A DNA stretch of 14,309 bases, from assembly GCA_946061495.1 (NCBI GenBank), contig CAMGSV010000043.1:1-14309 (forward strand), given 5' to 3'. The notes beneath the pieces are model-generated. The model was not told where the DNA came from and searched no databases. It saw only the letters and a list, made by a program, of their open reading frames with translations. A program made the translations under genes and the position numbers. This document shows positions 7,247 to 14,309 of the stretch, piece after piece. Source of the stretch: an uncultured Spirochaetales bacterium (GTDB lineage Bacteria; Spirochaetota; Spirochaetia; Treponematales; Treponemataceae). The first letter of the stretch is position 1; every line of letters starts with the position of its first letter.

Positions 7247-7270
7247 CTACAATCCGTGGAGGCATTGTAG
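7247..7270. promoter_or_regulatory. Inverted repeat over the lysC -10 and start site (operator candidate)
   Basis: CTACAAT (7247-7253) and ATTGTAG (7264-7270) form a perfect 7-bp inverted repeat with a 10-nt spacer. One arm is the -10 hexamer and the other lies at about +5 to +11, the position expected of a repressor site. It could equally be a short hairpin or a chance match. Confidence 0.4.
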
Positions 7271-7292
7271 CAAAATACCACCGTTATAGCAA
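7264..7292 (-). promoter_or_regulatory. Sigma-70 promoter of lysC-dapB
   Basis: On the minus strand TTGCTA (7287-7292) and TACAAT (7264-7269) are 17 nt apart, and the -10 is preceded by TGC, an extended -10 feature. Transcription would start near 7257. Confidence 0.7.
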
Positions 7293-7328
7293 GGCTTGGA
7301 GTTTTTTGATGATTAACTGAACCTGCAC

Positions 7329-7362
7329 AAAAAAACACCCTGTCCAGAACTTCTGAACAGGG
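7329..7362 (-). terminator. Rho-independent terminator of htrA
   Basis: On the minus strand CCCTGTTCAGA (7352-7362) pairs with TCTGGACAGGG (7338-7348) with one mismatch, over a short loop, and is followed by TGT and seven T residues (7329-7335). It lies about 88 nt beyond the htrA stop and separates htrA from lysC. Confidence 0.85.
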
Positions 7363-7449
7363 CGAATAAATCTCTCAAACTATGACCAAGGACTGTTCTG
7401 CATGCTCTAACGCCTTGTCATGTTCTGTTCCGACGCTCTACCGTCGGTT

Positions 7450-8928
7450 CTACAGCTTGTACCGGCCGGTGGAGATGGTATGGCCCTGGTTGTACACATC
7501 GAACCATATCTCCTTGTTTCCGGTCAGGTCCAGCAAGCCGTAGAAGTCTTCCAGGGAGGCCACCGCCTTGCCGTTGACAGCAGTGATGACATCCCCGTTC
7601 TGCAGCCGCATGGCGGCAGCGGGGGACTTTGGCTGGACGTTGGTAACAACAACGCCCGCAACCTTTTCGTCCTCCAATTCCAGCTGCTTGCGGGTGGCCT
7701 CGTTGAGGGGAGCGGCGATGAAGCCCGGCCACAGCTTTGAGTTGTCAGCCACCAGCTCCTCGTTGCGGTTCTCAATCTTCACGTTGAGGGTCACGTCCCT
7801 TCCGTCACGAAGAACCACAAATTCGGCGGTTTCTCCCACTGTGAGGTCACCCACCTCACGAACCAGCTGGTCCACAGAGCGGACATCGTGGCCGTTCAGC
7901 TTGATTACAAAGTCACCAGCCTGCATTCCTGCCTTTTGGGCGGGAGAGCCGATGAAAATCTGGGATGCAAAGGCACCCACACGGCGTCCAACTCCCAAAG
8001 CCTCCTTGTACTCGTTGGTAATGTCTACCAAAGACACACCCATCCAACCGTATGTTACCTTTCCAGTCTGGATGAATGAGTCGATAGCCTTCTTTACGTT
8101 GTTAATGGGAATCGCAAAGCCCAATCCCTGGGATCCACCGGACTGGGATGCTATCCAAGTGTTGATTCCAATTACCTCACCGTAAATATTTACCAGAGCA
8201 CCACCGGAATTGCCTTGATTGATGGCGGCGTCCGTCTGAATGAAGTCACTGATATTGCCAATTCCGTTACCGGAACGGCCTGTTGCACTGACAATTCCCT
8301 GGGTCACAGAGGAATAGTAGCCCAGGGGTGTTCCCATGGCAAAGCAAATGTCTCCTGGCTGCACCGTGTCGGAATCTCCCAGCACAGCCACCGGAATATC
8401 CTCGTTCTTGGCCTCAAAGGAAACCAGTGCGATGTCCATCCGCTCGTCCTTACCCACCAACGTTGCCTCGAAGGTACGGTCATCAGAAAGACGCACGGAA
8501 ATCTCGTTGGCAGAGCCGGCCACGTGGTTGTTGGTGAGGGCATAGTAGGTGTCGCCGCTCTTTCTCACAATGACGCCGGAGCCAAGGCCAGACTGCTCGT
8601 ACTCACGAGTCTGGCCCTCGCCCATACCTTCCTCACCGAAGAAGAAGTTGAAGGGCCAGCCCATGGAAGGTGTGGTGACAGTGCGCTTCTCTATGACGTC
8701 GATCTCCACAATGCTGGGCAAAACACCGCTGGACACGGAACGAAACACGTTCTGCATAGCTTCTGCCACCGCCAAGGAATCCTTGGCAATGGCCACCGCC
8801 GGAGCAGTGTCTGCAAAGGCTGTGTTGGCCGACTTCCCCTCAGATGAACTGCAGGAGAAAGAAAACAGCAGGAAGGATAGGAGTGCAGCAGAAACTACAC
8901 CAGCCAAATATCTTGTACGTCGATTCAT
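7450..8928 (-). CDS. HtrA/DegP-type serine protease with two PDZ domains, probable lipoprotein
   Basis: Periplasmic quality-control protease/chaperone of the S1C family. The 492-residue product starts with a basic N-terminus and hydrophobic stretch ending LLFSFSC, with Cys26 as a possible lipid-modified residue; the lipobox is relaxed, as is common in spirochaetes, so a soluble or anchored form is possible. The trypsin-like domain carries the triad His135 (TNNHVAG), Asp165 (ERMDIAL) and Ser242 (GNSGGA). PDZ1 spans about 293-387 and PDZ2 about 420-492 with KSPAAAMRLQNGDVI. A disordered Gly-rich segment near 89-103 (FFFGEEGMGEGQ) fits the LA loop. The start is the ATG at 8928 with GGAGG 7 nt upstream; the longer reading to 9000 has no site and would add residues before the signal sequence. 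It lies 288 nt after map and has its own terminator, so it is probably monocistronic. Whether it is the degP or degQ orthologue cannot be told. Confidence 0.95.
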   Translation of the reverse strand: MNRRTRYLAGVVSAALLSFLLFSFSCSSSEGKSANTAFADTAPAVAIAKDSLAVAEAMQNVFRSVSSGVLPSIVEIDVIEKRTVTTPSMGWPFNFFFGEEGMGEGQTREYEQSGLGSGVIVRKSGDTYYALTNNHVAGSANEISVRLSDDRTFEATLVGKDERMDIALVSFEAKNEDIPVAVLGDSDTVQPGDICFAMGTPLGYYSSVTQGIVSATGRSGNGIGNISDFIQTDAAINQGNSGGALVNIYGEVIGINTWIASQSGGSQGLGFAIPINNVKKAIDSFIQTGKVTYGWMGVSLVDITNEYKEALGVGRRVGAFASQIFIGSPAQKAGMQAGDFVIKLNGHDVRSVDQLVREVGDLTVGETAEFVVLRDGRDVTLNVKIENRNEELVADNSKLWPGFIAAPLNEATRKQLELEDEKVAGVVVTNVQPKSPAAAMRLQNGDVITAVNGKAVASLEDFYGLLDLTGNKEIWFDVYNQGHTISTGRYKL

Positions 8929-8943
8929 AAAAAAACCTCCAGT

Positions 8944-9008
8944 AGGCTCAAGCAAGAAAGGCACAGTTCTGGGAAAGCACTGCCTTGCAGCAGCTTCCAA
9001 GAGAGCCT
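8944..9008 (-). promoter_or_regulatory. Nested inverted repeats in the htrA leader
   Basis: Two perfect 6-bp arms are nested: AGGCTC (8944-8949) with GAGCCT (9003-9008), and inside it AAGGCA (8958-8963) with TGCCTT (8981-8986). On the htrA mRNA the structure would end 3 nt before the GGAGG site at 8936-8940. It could be a leader structure affecting translation, but the stems are short and separated by unpaired stretches. Confidence 0.35.
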
Positions 9009-9052
9009 TTCAGAAACAGTTCATTTCGCCTGATGATCTATCCTGTAAAAAA

Positions 9053-9202
9053 ATAATACATTCTTATGAAGAATACAAATTCCTAGTGAAAGTGTTACAA
9101 CATTTCCATGAAAAAAAAACATTTTTTGACATTGAACGAATAGTGTACAATTTTGACACGGTACTGGACCGCCGCTGAACAGATGCAGGACTGCCCAGTA
9201 CC
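9053..9202. other. htrA-map intergenic region with short inverted repeats
   Basis: The 288-bp gap (8929-9216) has no credible gene. It is AT-rich in its middle. ATTCTTATGAAGAAT (9060-9074) is a perfect 6-3-6 inverted repeat directly upstream of a minus-strand TATTAT (9053-9058) that could be the htrA -10; no good -35 is seen at the right spacing. GGTACTGG (9160-9167) and CCAGTACC (9195-9202) form a perfect 8-bp inverted repeat with a 27-nt loop 15 nt after the map stop. It has no T run, so it is not a classical terminator but may protect or end the map message. Confidence 0.45.
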
Positions 9203-9216
9203 ACCGAGGACGCACC

Positions 9217-9966
9217 CTAATCCCGCAGGGTGAGAATCTCCGTGTGGTCTCGGAACACGGCCACCGTATGCTCCTCGTGGGCGGAAAACTTTCCATCGGT
9301 AGTCAGCACGGTCCAGCCGTCCTCCGCCAGTTCTACATCCGGCACCCCGAAGTTGATCATGGGCTCGATGGCCAGCACCATTCCCGGCTGGATGCGGGGA
9401 TTCGGTCCCCGACCCACCACGTTGGGCACCGAGGGATCCTCGTGGACCTCCAGCCCCCCTCCATGGCCGCAGTACTCATAGACCACCCCGTAGCCAGCAG
9501 CCTCCGCCACAGCAGAGACGGCGGCACCAATGTCGCGGATGCGGTTGCCCACCTTGCAGGCCTCAATTCCCGCCGCCAGACACTGCCTGGTAACCTCCAC
9601 CAGCTTCTGGTACTCTGGCTTCACCTTGCCAATCATCAAGGTGACGGCGGAGTCGCTGATGTAGCCGTTCAAGTCGATTCCCACATCAATGGAAACCAGA
9701 TCGCCCTCCTTTATCTTTCGCTTCTTGGAGGGAACTCCGTGGATTACCTCGTTGTTGACAGAGACACAGGCGGCACCAGGAAAATTTTCCCGGTACCAGG
9801 CGGGCTTGCCACCATGGGCCTGCATATACTCCAAACACAGGTCATCGATATCCTTGGTGGACATGCCTGCCACCACCTGAGGAATGATATTCTTGTACAT
9901 CTCTGCCAAAAGTCGACATGACTTTCTAATTCCTTCTATCTGGATATCGTTCTTAAGACGAATCAT
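9217..9966 (-). CDS. map: Methionine aminopeptidase, type I
   Basis: Removes the initiator methionine from nascent proteins using a two-metal centre. The 249-residue protein has the five ligands Asp94 and Asp105 (SIDVG...SDSAVT), His168 (GHGG), Glu201 (AIEPM) and Glu232 (HEEHTV), and the conserved His76 (NEVIHG) and His175 (VHEDP). The usual GHGIG motif reads GHGGG here. Length and lack of an insert put it in type Ia. The ATG at 9966 overlaps the stop of the upstream J-domain gene by 4 nt (ATGA), and its GGAGG lies inside that gene, so translation is probably coupled. The stop is TAG at 9217. Confidence 0.97.
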   Translation of the reverse strand: MIRLKNDIQIEGIRKSCRLLAEMYKNIIPQVVAGMSTKDIDDLCLEYMQAHGGKPAWYRENFPGAACVSVNNEVIHGVPSKKRKIKEGDLVSIDVGIDLNGYISDSAVTLMIGKVKPEYQKLVEVTRQCLAAGIEACKVGNRIRDIGAAVSAVAEAAGYGVVYEYCGHGGGLEVHEDPSVPNVVGRGPNPRIQPGMVLAIEPMINFGVPDVELAEDGWTVLTTDGKFSAHEEHTVAVFRDHTEILTLRD

Positions 9967-10778
9967 ATTTCCTCCAAAACAATCTTTTTTAGGGATGGTG
10001 GAACCTTTGTCCGTTTGTCAAGGCGCAGTCCCTCCTCCAAACAAACCCTGGCAGTGTACTCATCCCCCATGCGGTAATAGGCCCCAGCCATTCGCACCAG
10101 CAGGGCAGCGTCATCCTTTGGACTGATTGCCAGCTCCAAGGCAGATTCCCAGGCATCCAGGGCCAACTCATCGCTGACGGTTCCCTCCAGCTGGTTCAGC
10201 CACAGGTTCCGGGCCAACATCAATACCTCCGGAAAAAAATGCCGGAAGTAGGAATAGCTTTGCTCCATGGCGATGATTCTCGTGATCAGCAGGGAGGCAT
10301 CATAGAACTTGGACCTGAGCACCAGCTCCTCGCAGAGGATGAATCCATAGTCCATGAAGTCCTCCCTGGTGAACCAGTCCACCAGACTGAATCCTGGGGA
10401 CTCTGTGTTCATGCGGATGAATTCCGCCACCGACTCATCTTCCCGGCCATGGAGCAGGTCAAAGAAGATGAGCTTGGCACGACTCTCAGGATCCTGACGC
10501 TCCAAAAGCCACTGGCGGTAGTCAAAGGAGTTGCCTCTGGCCTGCTCCGTCTTCTGGTGGGTAGCCCGGGACAGATCGAACATGGCCCGCCGATGGAAAT
10601 CTGAAAGGATTTCGTAGGCCTGCACCAGACGATGAAAGGCCTCCGTCTGCTCCTTGGTGAGGGAGGCTGCATCTGCCGTGTCGGGATGCAGCTCCTTGGC
10701 CTTCTTCCGGTAGGCCCGCTTGATCTCCGCCGCCGACGCAGTGGGATGCACCCCCAAAATCTTGTAGCAGTTCTCCAA
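9963..10778 (-). CDS. J-domain protein with TPR-like C-terminal region
   Basis: A probable Hsp70 (DnaK) co-chaperone. Residues 1-70 form a J domain with YKILGVHPTASAAEIKRAYR and the DnaK-activating HPD motif at 31-33. There is no Gly/Phe region, zinc-finger domain or DnaJ substrate-binding domain, so this is not DnaJ itself but a class C J-protein. Residues ~85-200 are unassigned and aromatic-rich. Residues ~205-260 look like helical TPR-type repeats (DAWESALELAI; AGAYYRMGDEYTARVCLEEG). The start is a TTG at 10778 preceded by GGGGAG, chosen because the J domain begins immediately and no ATG fits. It begins 9 nt after the stop of the flavodoxin-like gene and overlaps map by 4 nt, so the three genes form an operon. 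Its client or partner is unknown. Confidence 0.88.
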   Translation of the reverse strand: MENCYKILGVHPTASAAEIKRAYRKKAKELHPDTADAASLTKEQTEAFHRLVQAYEILSDFHRRAMFDLSRATHQKTEQARGNSFDYRQWLLERQDPESRAKLIFFDLLHGREDESVAEFIRMNTESPGFSLVDWFTREDFMDYGFILCEELVLRSKFYDASLLITRIIAMEQSYSYFRHFFPEVLMLARNLWLNQLEGTVSDELALDAWESALELAISPKDDAALLVRMAGAYYRMGDEYTARVCLEEGLRLDKRTKVPPSLKKIVLEEI

Positions 10779-10787
10779 ACCTCTCCC

Positions 10788-11198
10788 CTAGCCCAACCGT
10801 GAACCGGCAGCGGTGGCCTGCTGAGGGTTCTCCAATACATTGAAGTCGTTCACGACCATTCCCTCCCGTTCCATAGCTTGCATGAGGGCATGGTTTGCCG
10901 AGGGAGCGGAAAACAGAGATTTAGTCACAAAGGCAGCCCCCTTCTTGCCGGTGAGGGTACCACAGGAAGACAAAACCTCCGACACCCGAGGATGCACCCG
11001 CCCCTTCAAAAAACCATAGCTAGGACTGACCACCACCACATACTCGTAGGGAGTGAGTCGAAGGCTATCGGTGGAACGAGTACCGTCCACCACATCAACC
11101 TGATGGCCGGCATGGGAAGCAGCGTCAGACAGGGCCTTCAGCAAAAGCCCCTTGTCCTTTGATTGAACATCGAGAAAATGAAGTAGAACAACTCTCAT
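10788..11198 (-). CDS. Flavodoxin-like fold protein
   Basis: A 136-residue protein with alternating strand and helix pattern of a flavodoxin-like domain: a first strand MRVVLLHFLD, the central strand YEYVVVVSPSYGFLKGRVHPRV (47-72 region, where flavodoxins have the second FMN loop), and GKKGAAFVTK (84-93). The usual phosphate-binding T/S-x-T-G-x-T loop after the first strand is not seen (FLDVQSKDKG instead), so FMN binding is uncertain. It could be a degenerate flavodoxin or a structural relative. The ATG at 11198 has AAGGTGA 7 nt upstream. It is first of the operon with the J-protein gene and map; the reason for that association is not evident. Confidence 0.7.
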   Translation of the reverse strand: MRVVLLHFLDVQSKDKGLLLKALSDAASHAGHQVDVVDGTRSTDSLRLTPYEYVVVVSPSYGFLKGRVHPRVSEVLSSCGTLTGKKGAAFVTKSLFSAPSANHALMQAMEREGMVVNDFNVLENPQQATAAGSRLG

Positions 11199-11249
11199 GA
11201 AATCACCTTATGCCAACCTAACAGCCGACAAAATTATTGGGAGGGAACG

Positions 11250-11277
11250 AGTATTTTTCTTTGTCAGCGGAAGTAAA
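11250..11277 (-). promoter_or_regulatory. Weak promoter candidate for the flavodoxin-like/J-protein/map operon
   Basis: On the minus strand TTTACT (11272-11277) and AATACT (11250-11255) are 16 nt apart, each four of six matches to consensus. It is the best candidate found in the 146-bp gap after secG, but weak; read-through from secG is also possible. Confidence 0.3.
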
Positions 11278-11291
11278 ACGTGATGCCAGAC

Positions 11292-11329
11292 AAATGGGTG
11301 TTGGCAAAAAAACACCATGGCACCCATTT
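11292..11329 (-). terminator. Perfect 9-bp inverted repeat after secG, possible terminator
   Basis: AAATGGGTG (11292-11300) and CACCCATTT (11321-11329) pair perfectly around a 20-nt loop, 15 nt downstream of the secG stop. The minus-strand T run (seven T) falls inside the loop rather than after the stem, so it is not a standard rho-independent terminator; it may end or stabilise the secG message. Confidence 0.45.
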
Positions 11330-11344
11330 TCAGGCGGGAAAAAC

Positions 11345-11764
11345 TTATTCAGCTACCGGCTCAGTCGTCTCAGCAGCCACCGGCTCAGCAACCTCAGACT
11401 CAGTGGCGGGAGCCTCAGCTGCAGGTGACTCCACGGAGGCCTCGCCACTTGTCTCCTCATCCAGCCAGAATCCACCGGTGGATGTAGCGGCTTCCTCCTG
11501 GGCAGCGGCAGCATCCAGAGAATGGACAGCCGGAGCCTTGTTGATGAATGCCAACACAAAGGTGGCAACAAAGAACAAAGTCACCAAGATATATGTGGTT
11601 TTGGTGAGCACGTTGCCAGAACGGGAACCAAAGGCTGCGGAATTACCGCCACCCAGCAGGCCACCCATTCCGCCACCTTCCTCATTCTGAATCAGAACGA
11701 GGCAAACCAGCAGAATGCAAATGATTACAAATGCTACCAAAAGAATAATACCAATAACACCCAT
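11345..11764 (-). CDS. secG: Preprotein translocase subunit SecG with long acidic tail
   Basis: Accessory subunit of the SecYEG channel that promotes SecA-driven export. Residues 1-76 are a typical SecG: membrane segment ~3-25, the cytoplasmic loop NEEGGGMGGLLGGGNSAAFGSRSGN (the Gly-rich signature, including SAAFGSRSGN), and a second membrane segment ~53-74. Residues 77-139 form an extra tail rich in Ala, Glu, Pro and Thr, with 15 acidic and no Lys or Arg residues. In SecG both ends face the periplasm, so the tail would be outside the membrane. The ATG at 11764 is preceded by GGAG at about 10 nt spacing. It has a good promoter and stands divergent to dnaE. Confidence 0.93.
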   Translation of the reverse strand: MGVIGIILLVAFVIICILLVCLVLIQNEEGGGMGGLLGGGNSAAFGSRSGNVLTKTTYILVTLFFVATFVLAFINKAPAVHSLDAAAAQEEAATSTGGFWLDEETSGEASVESPAAEAPATESEVAEPVAAETTEPVAE

Positions 11765-11800
11765 TTGTTTGTTACTCCATCTTATAAGATACAGTAGAAC

Positions 11801-11829
11801 ATTGTATCTAAAATGATGGTTTTATGCAA
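11801..11829 (-). promoter_or_regulatory. Sigma-70 promoter of secG
   Basis: On the minus strand TTGCAT (11824-11829) and TACAAT (11801-11806) lie 17 nt apart, with start near 11794 and a leader of about 30 nt. A perfect 7-bp inverted repeat (AGATACA at 11787-11793, TGTATCT at 11803-11809) overlaps the -10 and start site, as at the lysC promoter. Confidence 0.7.
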
Positions 11830-11911
11830 GTATAACTCTTTTGGTGAAAACAGGGCTTTCATTCTTTTAACGGCTCTTCCCTTTTTGATGAGGCTATGCT
11901 ATGGTTTCCCC

Positions 11912-14309
11912 ATGAGCACACAAAAATTCGTCCACCTGCACGTCCATTCGGACTTCTCCCTATTGGATGCCTCCGCAAAAATCGACAATCTGGTGAGCCG
12001 GGCAAAGGAGCTGGGCATGGAAGCCCTGGCCCTGACGGACCACGGCAATATGTTTGGGGTGCTGCGGTTCGAGCAGGCCTGTCGAAAGGTCGGCATCAAG
12101 CCCATCATCGGCTGCGAATTCTACGTGGCAGCCGGAAGCCGCCATGAAAGAAAGACCACCGAGCGGGGCAAGAACTACTACCACCTAATTCTGCTGGCCA
12201 AGAACGAGGAGGGCTACCGAAACCTGATGCATCTGGACTCCATCGCCTACACCGAGGGCATGTACTACAAGCCCCGCATTGACGATGAGGTGCTACGCCA
12301 GCATAGCAGCGGCCTCGTGTGCCTCACCGCCTGCCTGGCGGGACAACTCCCCCAGCTGCTGCTGACCGGCAAGCTGCAGGAGGCGGAGGAATTCGTGCTG
12401 CGCTACCAGGCAATCTTCGGACGGGAGAACTTCTTTGTGGAGCTGCAGGATCACGGCATCCCGGAGCAGCAACGGGTGGCGCCCCTCCTCATCGACGTAG
12501 CAAAAAAGCTGGATGTTCCCATGGTGGTGACCAACGACATCCACTTCGTGCTGCGGGAGGACCACGTGGTACAGGATGTGATGCTCTGCATTGGCCGCAA
12601 GGAGACCCGCAACGACCCCAAACGGCGGAATCCCTACAATCCCGAATTCTACATGAAGAGCGCCGACGAGATGGCCCTCCTCTTCCCTGACTACCCTGAG
12701 ATGATGGAGAACACGGTGCGGATTGCCGACATGTGCGACCTTACCATCCCCCAGTTCTCCACGGAGCAGCTGAAGGACTGCCTGCCGGTGTACCAGATCC
12801 CCCCGGAATTCGCCACCCAGGACGACTACGTGCGGCATCTGGTGTACACAGGACTGGAAAAACGGTATCCGGCCATCACCCAGGAGATTCGGGACCGGGC
12901 GGAGCACGAGCTTTCCGTCATCTTCAAGATGGGATTCTCCGGTTATTTCCTCATTGTGTGGGACTTTATCAACTGGGCAAAGCAGAACGACATTCCCGTT
13001 GGCCCGGGACGAGGCTCTGGAGCCGGATCCCTGGTGGCCTATGCCATGACCATCACCGACGTGGATCCCTTCCGCTACAACCTGCTGTTCGAGCGGTTCC
13101 TGAATCCAGAGCGCATCTCCATGCCGGACTTTGACATCGACCTGTGCAACGAGGGCCGACAGGCGGTCATCGACTATACCCGGCAAAAATACGGGGACGA
13201 GCAGGTGGCCCACATCGTCACCTTCAATACCCTGAAGGCCAAGGCCGTGATGAAGGATGTGGGGCGGGTGCTGGACATTCCCCTGGGAGAGGTGAACATG
13301 CTCACCAAGCTGGTGCCCAACAATCCCAAGGCCAAGCTGAAGGATGCCTTCGAGGTGAACGAGAAGATGAAGGACTCCGGCCAGCTGGCACCCTACCGCA
13401 ACGACCCCAAATACAAGGAAATGTTCGACCTGTGCCTGAAGATGGAGGATCTGAACAGGAACACCGGCCTCCACGCCTCCGGCATCGTCATCGGAAAGAC
13501 AAAGATTCCCGACTGGGCGCCGGTATACAAGGACGGCCGCACGGGGAAAACTGCCGTTCAGTTCACCATGGACATCATCGAGCCCTGTGGATTGGTGAAG
13601 ATGGACTACTTAGGACTCAAGACCCTCACCCTCATCAAGCATGCAGAGCACATCATCAGGAAGCGGCCGGGCTACGAGCATTTCCGGGCGGACCAGGTTT
13701 CTGAGGAGGATCCAAAGACCTTCCAGTTGTTCTGCCAGGGACACACGGCGGCAGTGTTTCAGTTTGAAAGTCCGGGCATGCAGAAGATTCTTCGGCAAGC
13801 CCAGCCCTCCCGCCTGGAGGATTTGGTTGCCCTGAACGCACTGTACCGTCCCGGCCCCATGGACTACATCCCCCAATATATTGAAGGTAAATTCGATCCT
13901 GCCAAAATCAAATACCCCGACCCCTGCCTGAAGGACATTCTGGAGGAGACCTACGGCGTCATGGTGTACCAGGAGCAGGTTATGCAGGTAGCCCAACGGA
14001 TTGCCGGCTATAGCCTGGGCGGGGCGGACATGCTGCGCCGTGCCATGGGAAAGAAGAAGGCAGAAGTCATGGCGGCGGAAAAAACCAAGTTTGTGGAGGG
14101 TGCCGTCAAGAACGGCTTTGACGCCCAGCACGCCGACGACATCTTCGAAATCATGGTACCCTTTGCGGGCTACGGGTTCAACAAGAGCCACGCCGCAGCC
14201 TACTCTATCGTGGCCTACCGCACCGCCTACCTGAAGGCCAACTTCCCAGCGGAGTTCATCGCCGCAAACTTGACCAACGAAATCACCAGCGCCGACAAGT
14301 TCCCCGAAT
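11912..14309 (+). CDS. dnaE: DNA polymerase III alpha subunit (partial, 3' end outside window)
   Basis: Replicative DNA polymerase catalytic subunit. The frame stays open for 799 codons and runs off the end; full DnaE proteins are usually ~1150-1180 residues. The N-terminal PHP domain begins FVHLHVHSDFSLLD (His8, His10, His12) and has LTDHGNMFG. The palm carries GPGRGSGAGS and the catalytic acidic residues Asp406 and Asp408 (MPDFDID) and Asp565 (KMDYLGLKTLT), equivalent to E. coli 401, 403 and 555. RPGPMDYIPQYIEGK, YQEQVMQVAQ and YGFNKSHAAAYS follow. It lacks the PolC exonuclease insert, so it is of the DnaE class; whether DnaE1 or DnaE3 is not decided. ATG 11912 gives a typical start (MSTQKFVHLHVHSD); an in-frame ATG at 11888 would add 8 residues. 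Neither has a convincing ribosome site, and no clear promoter was found. Confidence 0.97.
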   Translation, partial: MSTQKFVHLHVHSDFSLLDASAKIDNLVSRAKELGMEALALTDHGNMFGVLRFEQACRKVGIKPIIGCEFYVAAGSRHERKTTERGKNYYHLILLAKNEEGYRNLMHLDSIAYTEGMYYKPRIDDEVLRQHSSGLVCLTACLAGQLPQLLLTGKLQEAEEFVLRYQAIFGRENFFVELQDHGIPEQQRVAPLLIDVAKKLDVPMVVTNDIHFVLREDHVVQDVMLCIGRKETRNDPKRRNPYNPEFYMKSADEMALLFPDYPEMMENTVRIADMCDLTIPQFSTEQLKDCLPVYQIPPEFATQDDYVRHLVYTGLEKRYPAITQEIRDRAEHELSVIFKMGFSGYFLIVWDFINWAKQNDIPVGPGRGSGAGSLVAYAMTITDVDPFRYNLLFERFLNPERISMPDFDIDLCNEGRQAVIDYTRQKYGDEQVAHIVTFNTLKAKAVMKDVGRVLDIPLGEVNMLTKLVPNNPKAKLKDAFEVNEKMKDSGQLAPYRNDPKYKEMFDLCLKMEDLNRNTGLHASGIVIGKTKIPDWAPVYKDGRTGKTAVQFTMDIIEPCGLVKMDYLGLKTLTLIKHAEHIIRKRPGYEHFRADQVSEEDPKTFQLFCQGHTAAVFQFESPGMQKILRQAQPSRLEDLVALNALYRPGPMDYIPQYIEGKFDPAKIKYPDPCLKDILEETYGVMVYQEQVMQVAQRIAGYSLGGADMLRRAMGKKKAEVMAAEKTKFVEGAVKNGFDAQHADDIFEIMVPFAGYGFNKSHAAAYSIVAYRTAYLKANFPAEFIAANLTNEITSADKFPE

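Noticed and set aside
7200..7330. Possible lysine riboswitch upstream of lysC.
   Set aside because: The predicted leader is only ~57 nt, far shorter than the L-box aptamer, and no L-box structure is seen.
8215..8847. Plus-strand frame antisense to htrA, and a similar one at 9244-9921 against map.
   Set aside because: Register artefacts of the same codon bias; no ribosome site or recognisable domain.
9121..9146. Plus-strand TTGACA and TACAAT near 9126-9150 as a promoter.
   Set aside because: The spacing is only 14 nt, and a plus-strand transcript would run antisense into map with no gene to express.
11831..11875. Plus-strand TATAAC (11831) or TTGGTG/TTTTAA (about 11841-11870) as the dnaE promoter.
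   Set aside because: TATAAC has no -35 at proper spacing, and the second pair matches poorly with an 18-nt spacer.
12293..13474. Long minus-strand frame antisense to dnaE, and another at 13610-14191.
   Set aside because: Both are in register with dnaE and are bounded by single CTA or TTA leucine codons in dnaE (for example at 12293). dnaE is unambiguous.
1..14309. A hidden defence system, mobile element, CRISPR array, tRNA or rRNA gene.
   Set aside because: No transposase, integrase, repeat-spacer pattern, RNA gene or toxin-antitoxin pair was seen; the window is filled by housekeeping and metabolic genes.

Overview
This window looks like ordinary chromosome from an anaerobic, host- or sediment-associated bacterium. 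The best guess is a Treponema-like spirochaete, held at moderate confidence. The case rests on a lipoprotein-type HtrA with a relaxed lipobox, the order J-domain protein / map / htrA, and an oadGAB sodium pump, a combination remembered from treponemes but not checked by any search. G+C looks to be in the mid-50s percent by eye. Every intact gene uses AGGAGG-like ribosome sites and standard codons, and leucine TTA/CTA and serine TCA codons are scarce.

Layout. Positions 1-80 hold the 3' end of a plus-strand gene with a very acidic C-terminus. It meets the minus-strand oad operon tail to tail across two terminator hairpins (104-193). The operon oadG-oadA-oadB (minus, 3981 to 230) encodes a membrane sodium-pumping oxaloacetate decarboxylase. 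It has a clear sigma-70 promoter (4023-4051) and a 14-bp palindrome just upstream of the -35. OadA carries two biotinyl domains, each with an intact biotinylation site. Next comes a lysC-dapB unit for the aspartate pathway to diaminopimelate/lysine (minus, 7199 to 5060), followed after 18 nt by a DUF1963/YwqG-type gene broken by two compensating frameshifts (5041 to 4157). lysC has its own promoter with an inverted repeat over the -10.

A DegP/HtrA protease (minus, 8928 to 7450) has its own terminator and a structured leader. Upstream of it is a tightly packed operon: flavodoxin-like protein, J-domain protein, methionine aminopeptidase (minus, 11198 to 9217; 9-nt gap, then a 4-nt overlap). secG (minus, 11764 to 11345) and dnaE (plus, from 11912, running off the end) diverge from a 147-bp intergenic region with a good secG promoter.

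How the genes fit together: oadGAB links decarboxylation to sodium export; lysC and dapB supply lysine or cell-wall precursor; HtrA, SecG, the J-protein and Map all act on protein export, folding or maturation; dnaE is the replicative polymerase. No mobile element, CRISPR array, RNA gene, toxin system or defence island was seen. The most interesting leads are the tandem-biotin OadA with its 29-bp exact internal repeat, and the doubly frameshifted DUF1963 gene.
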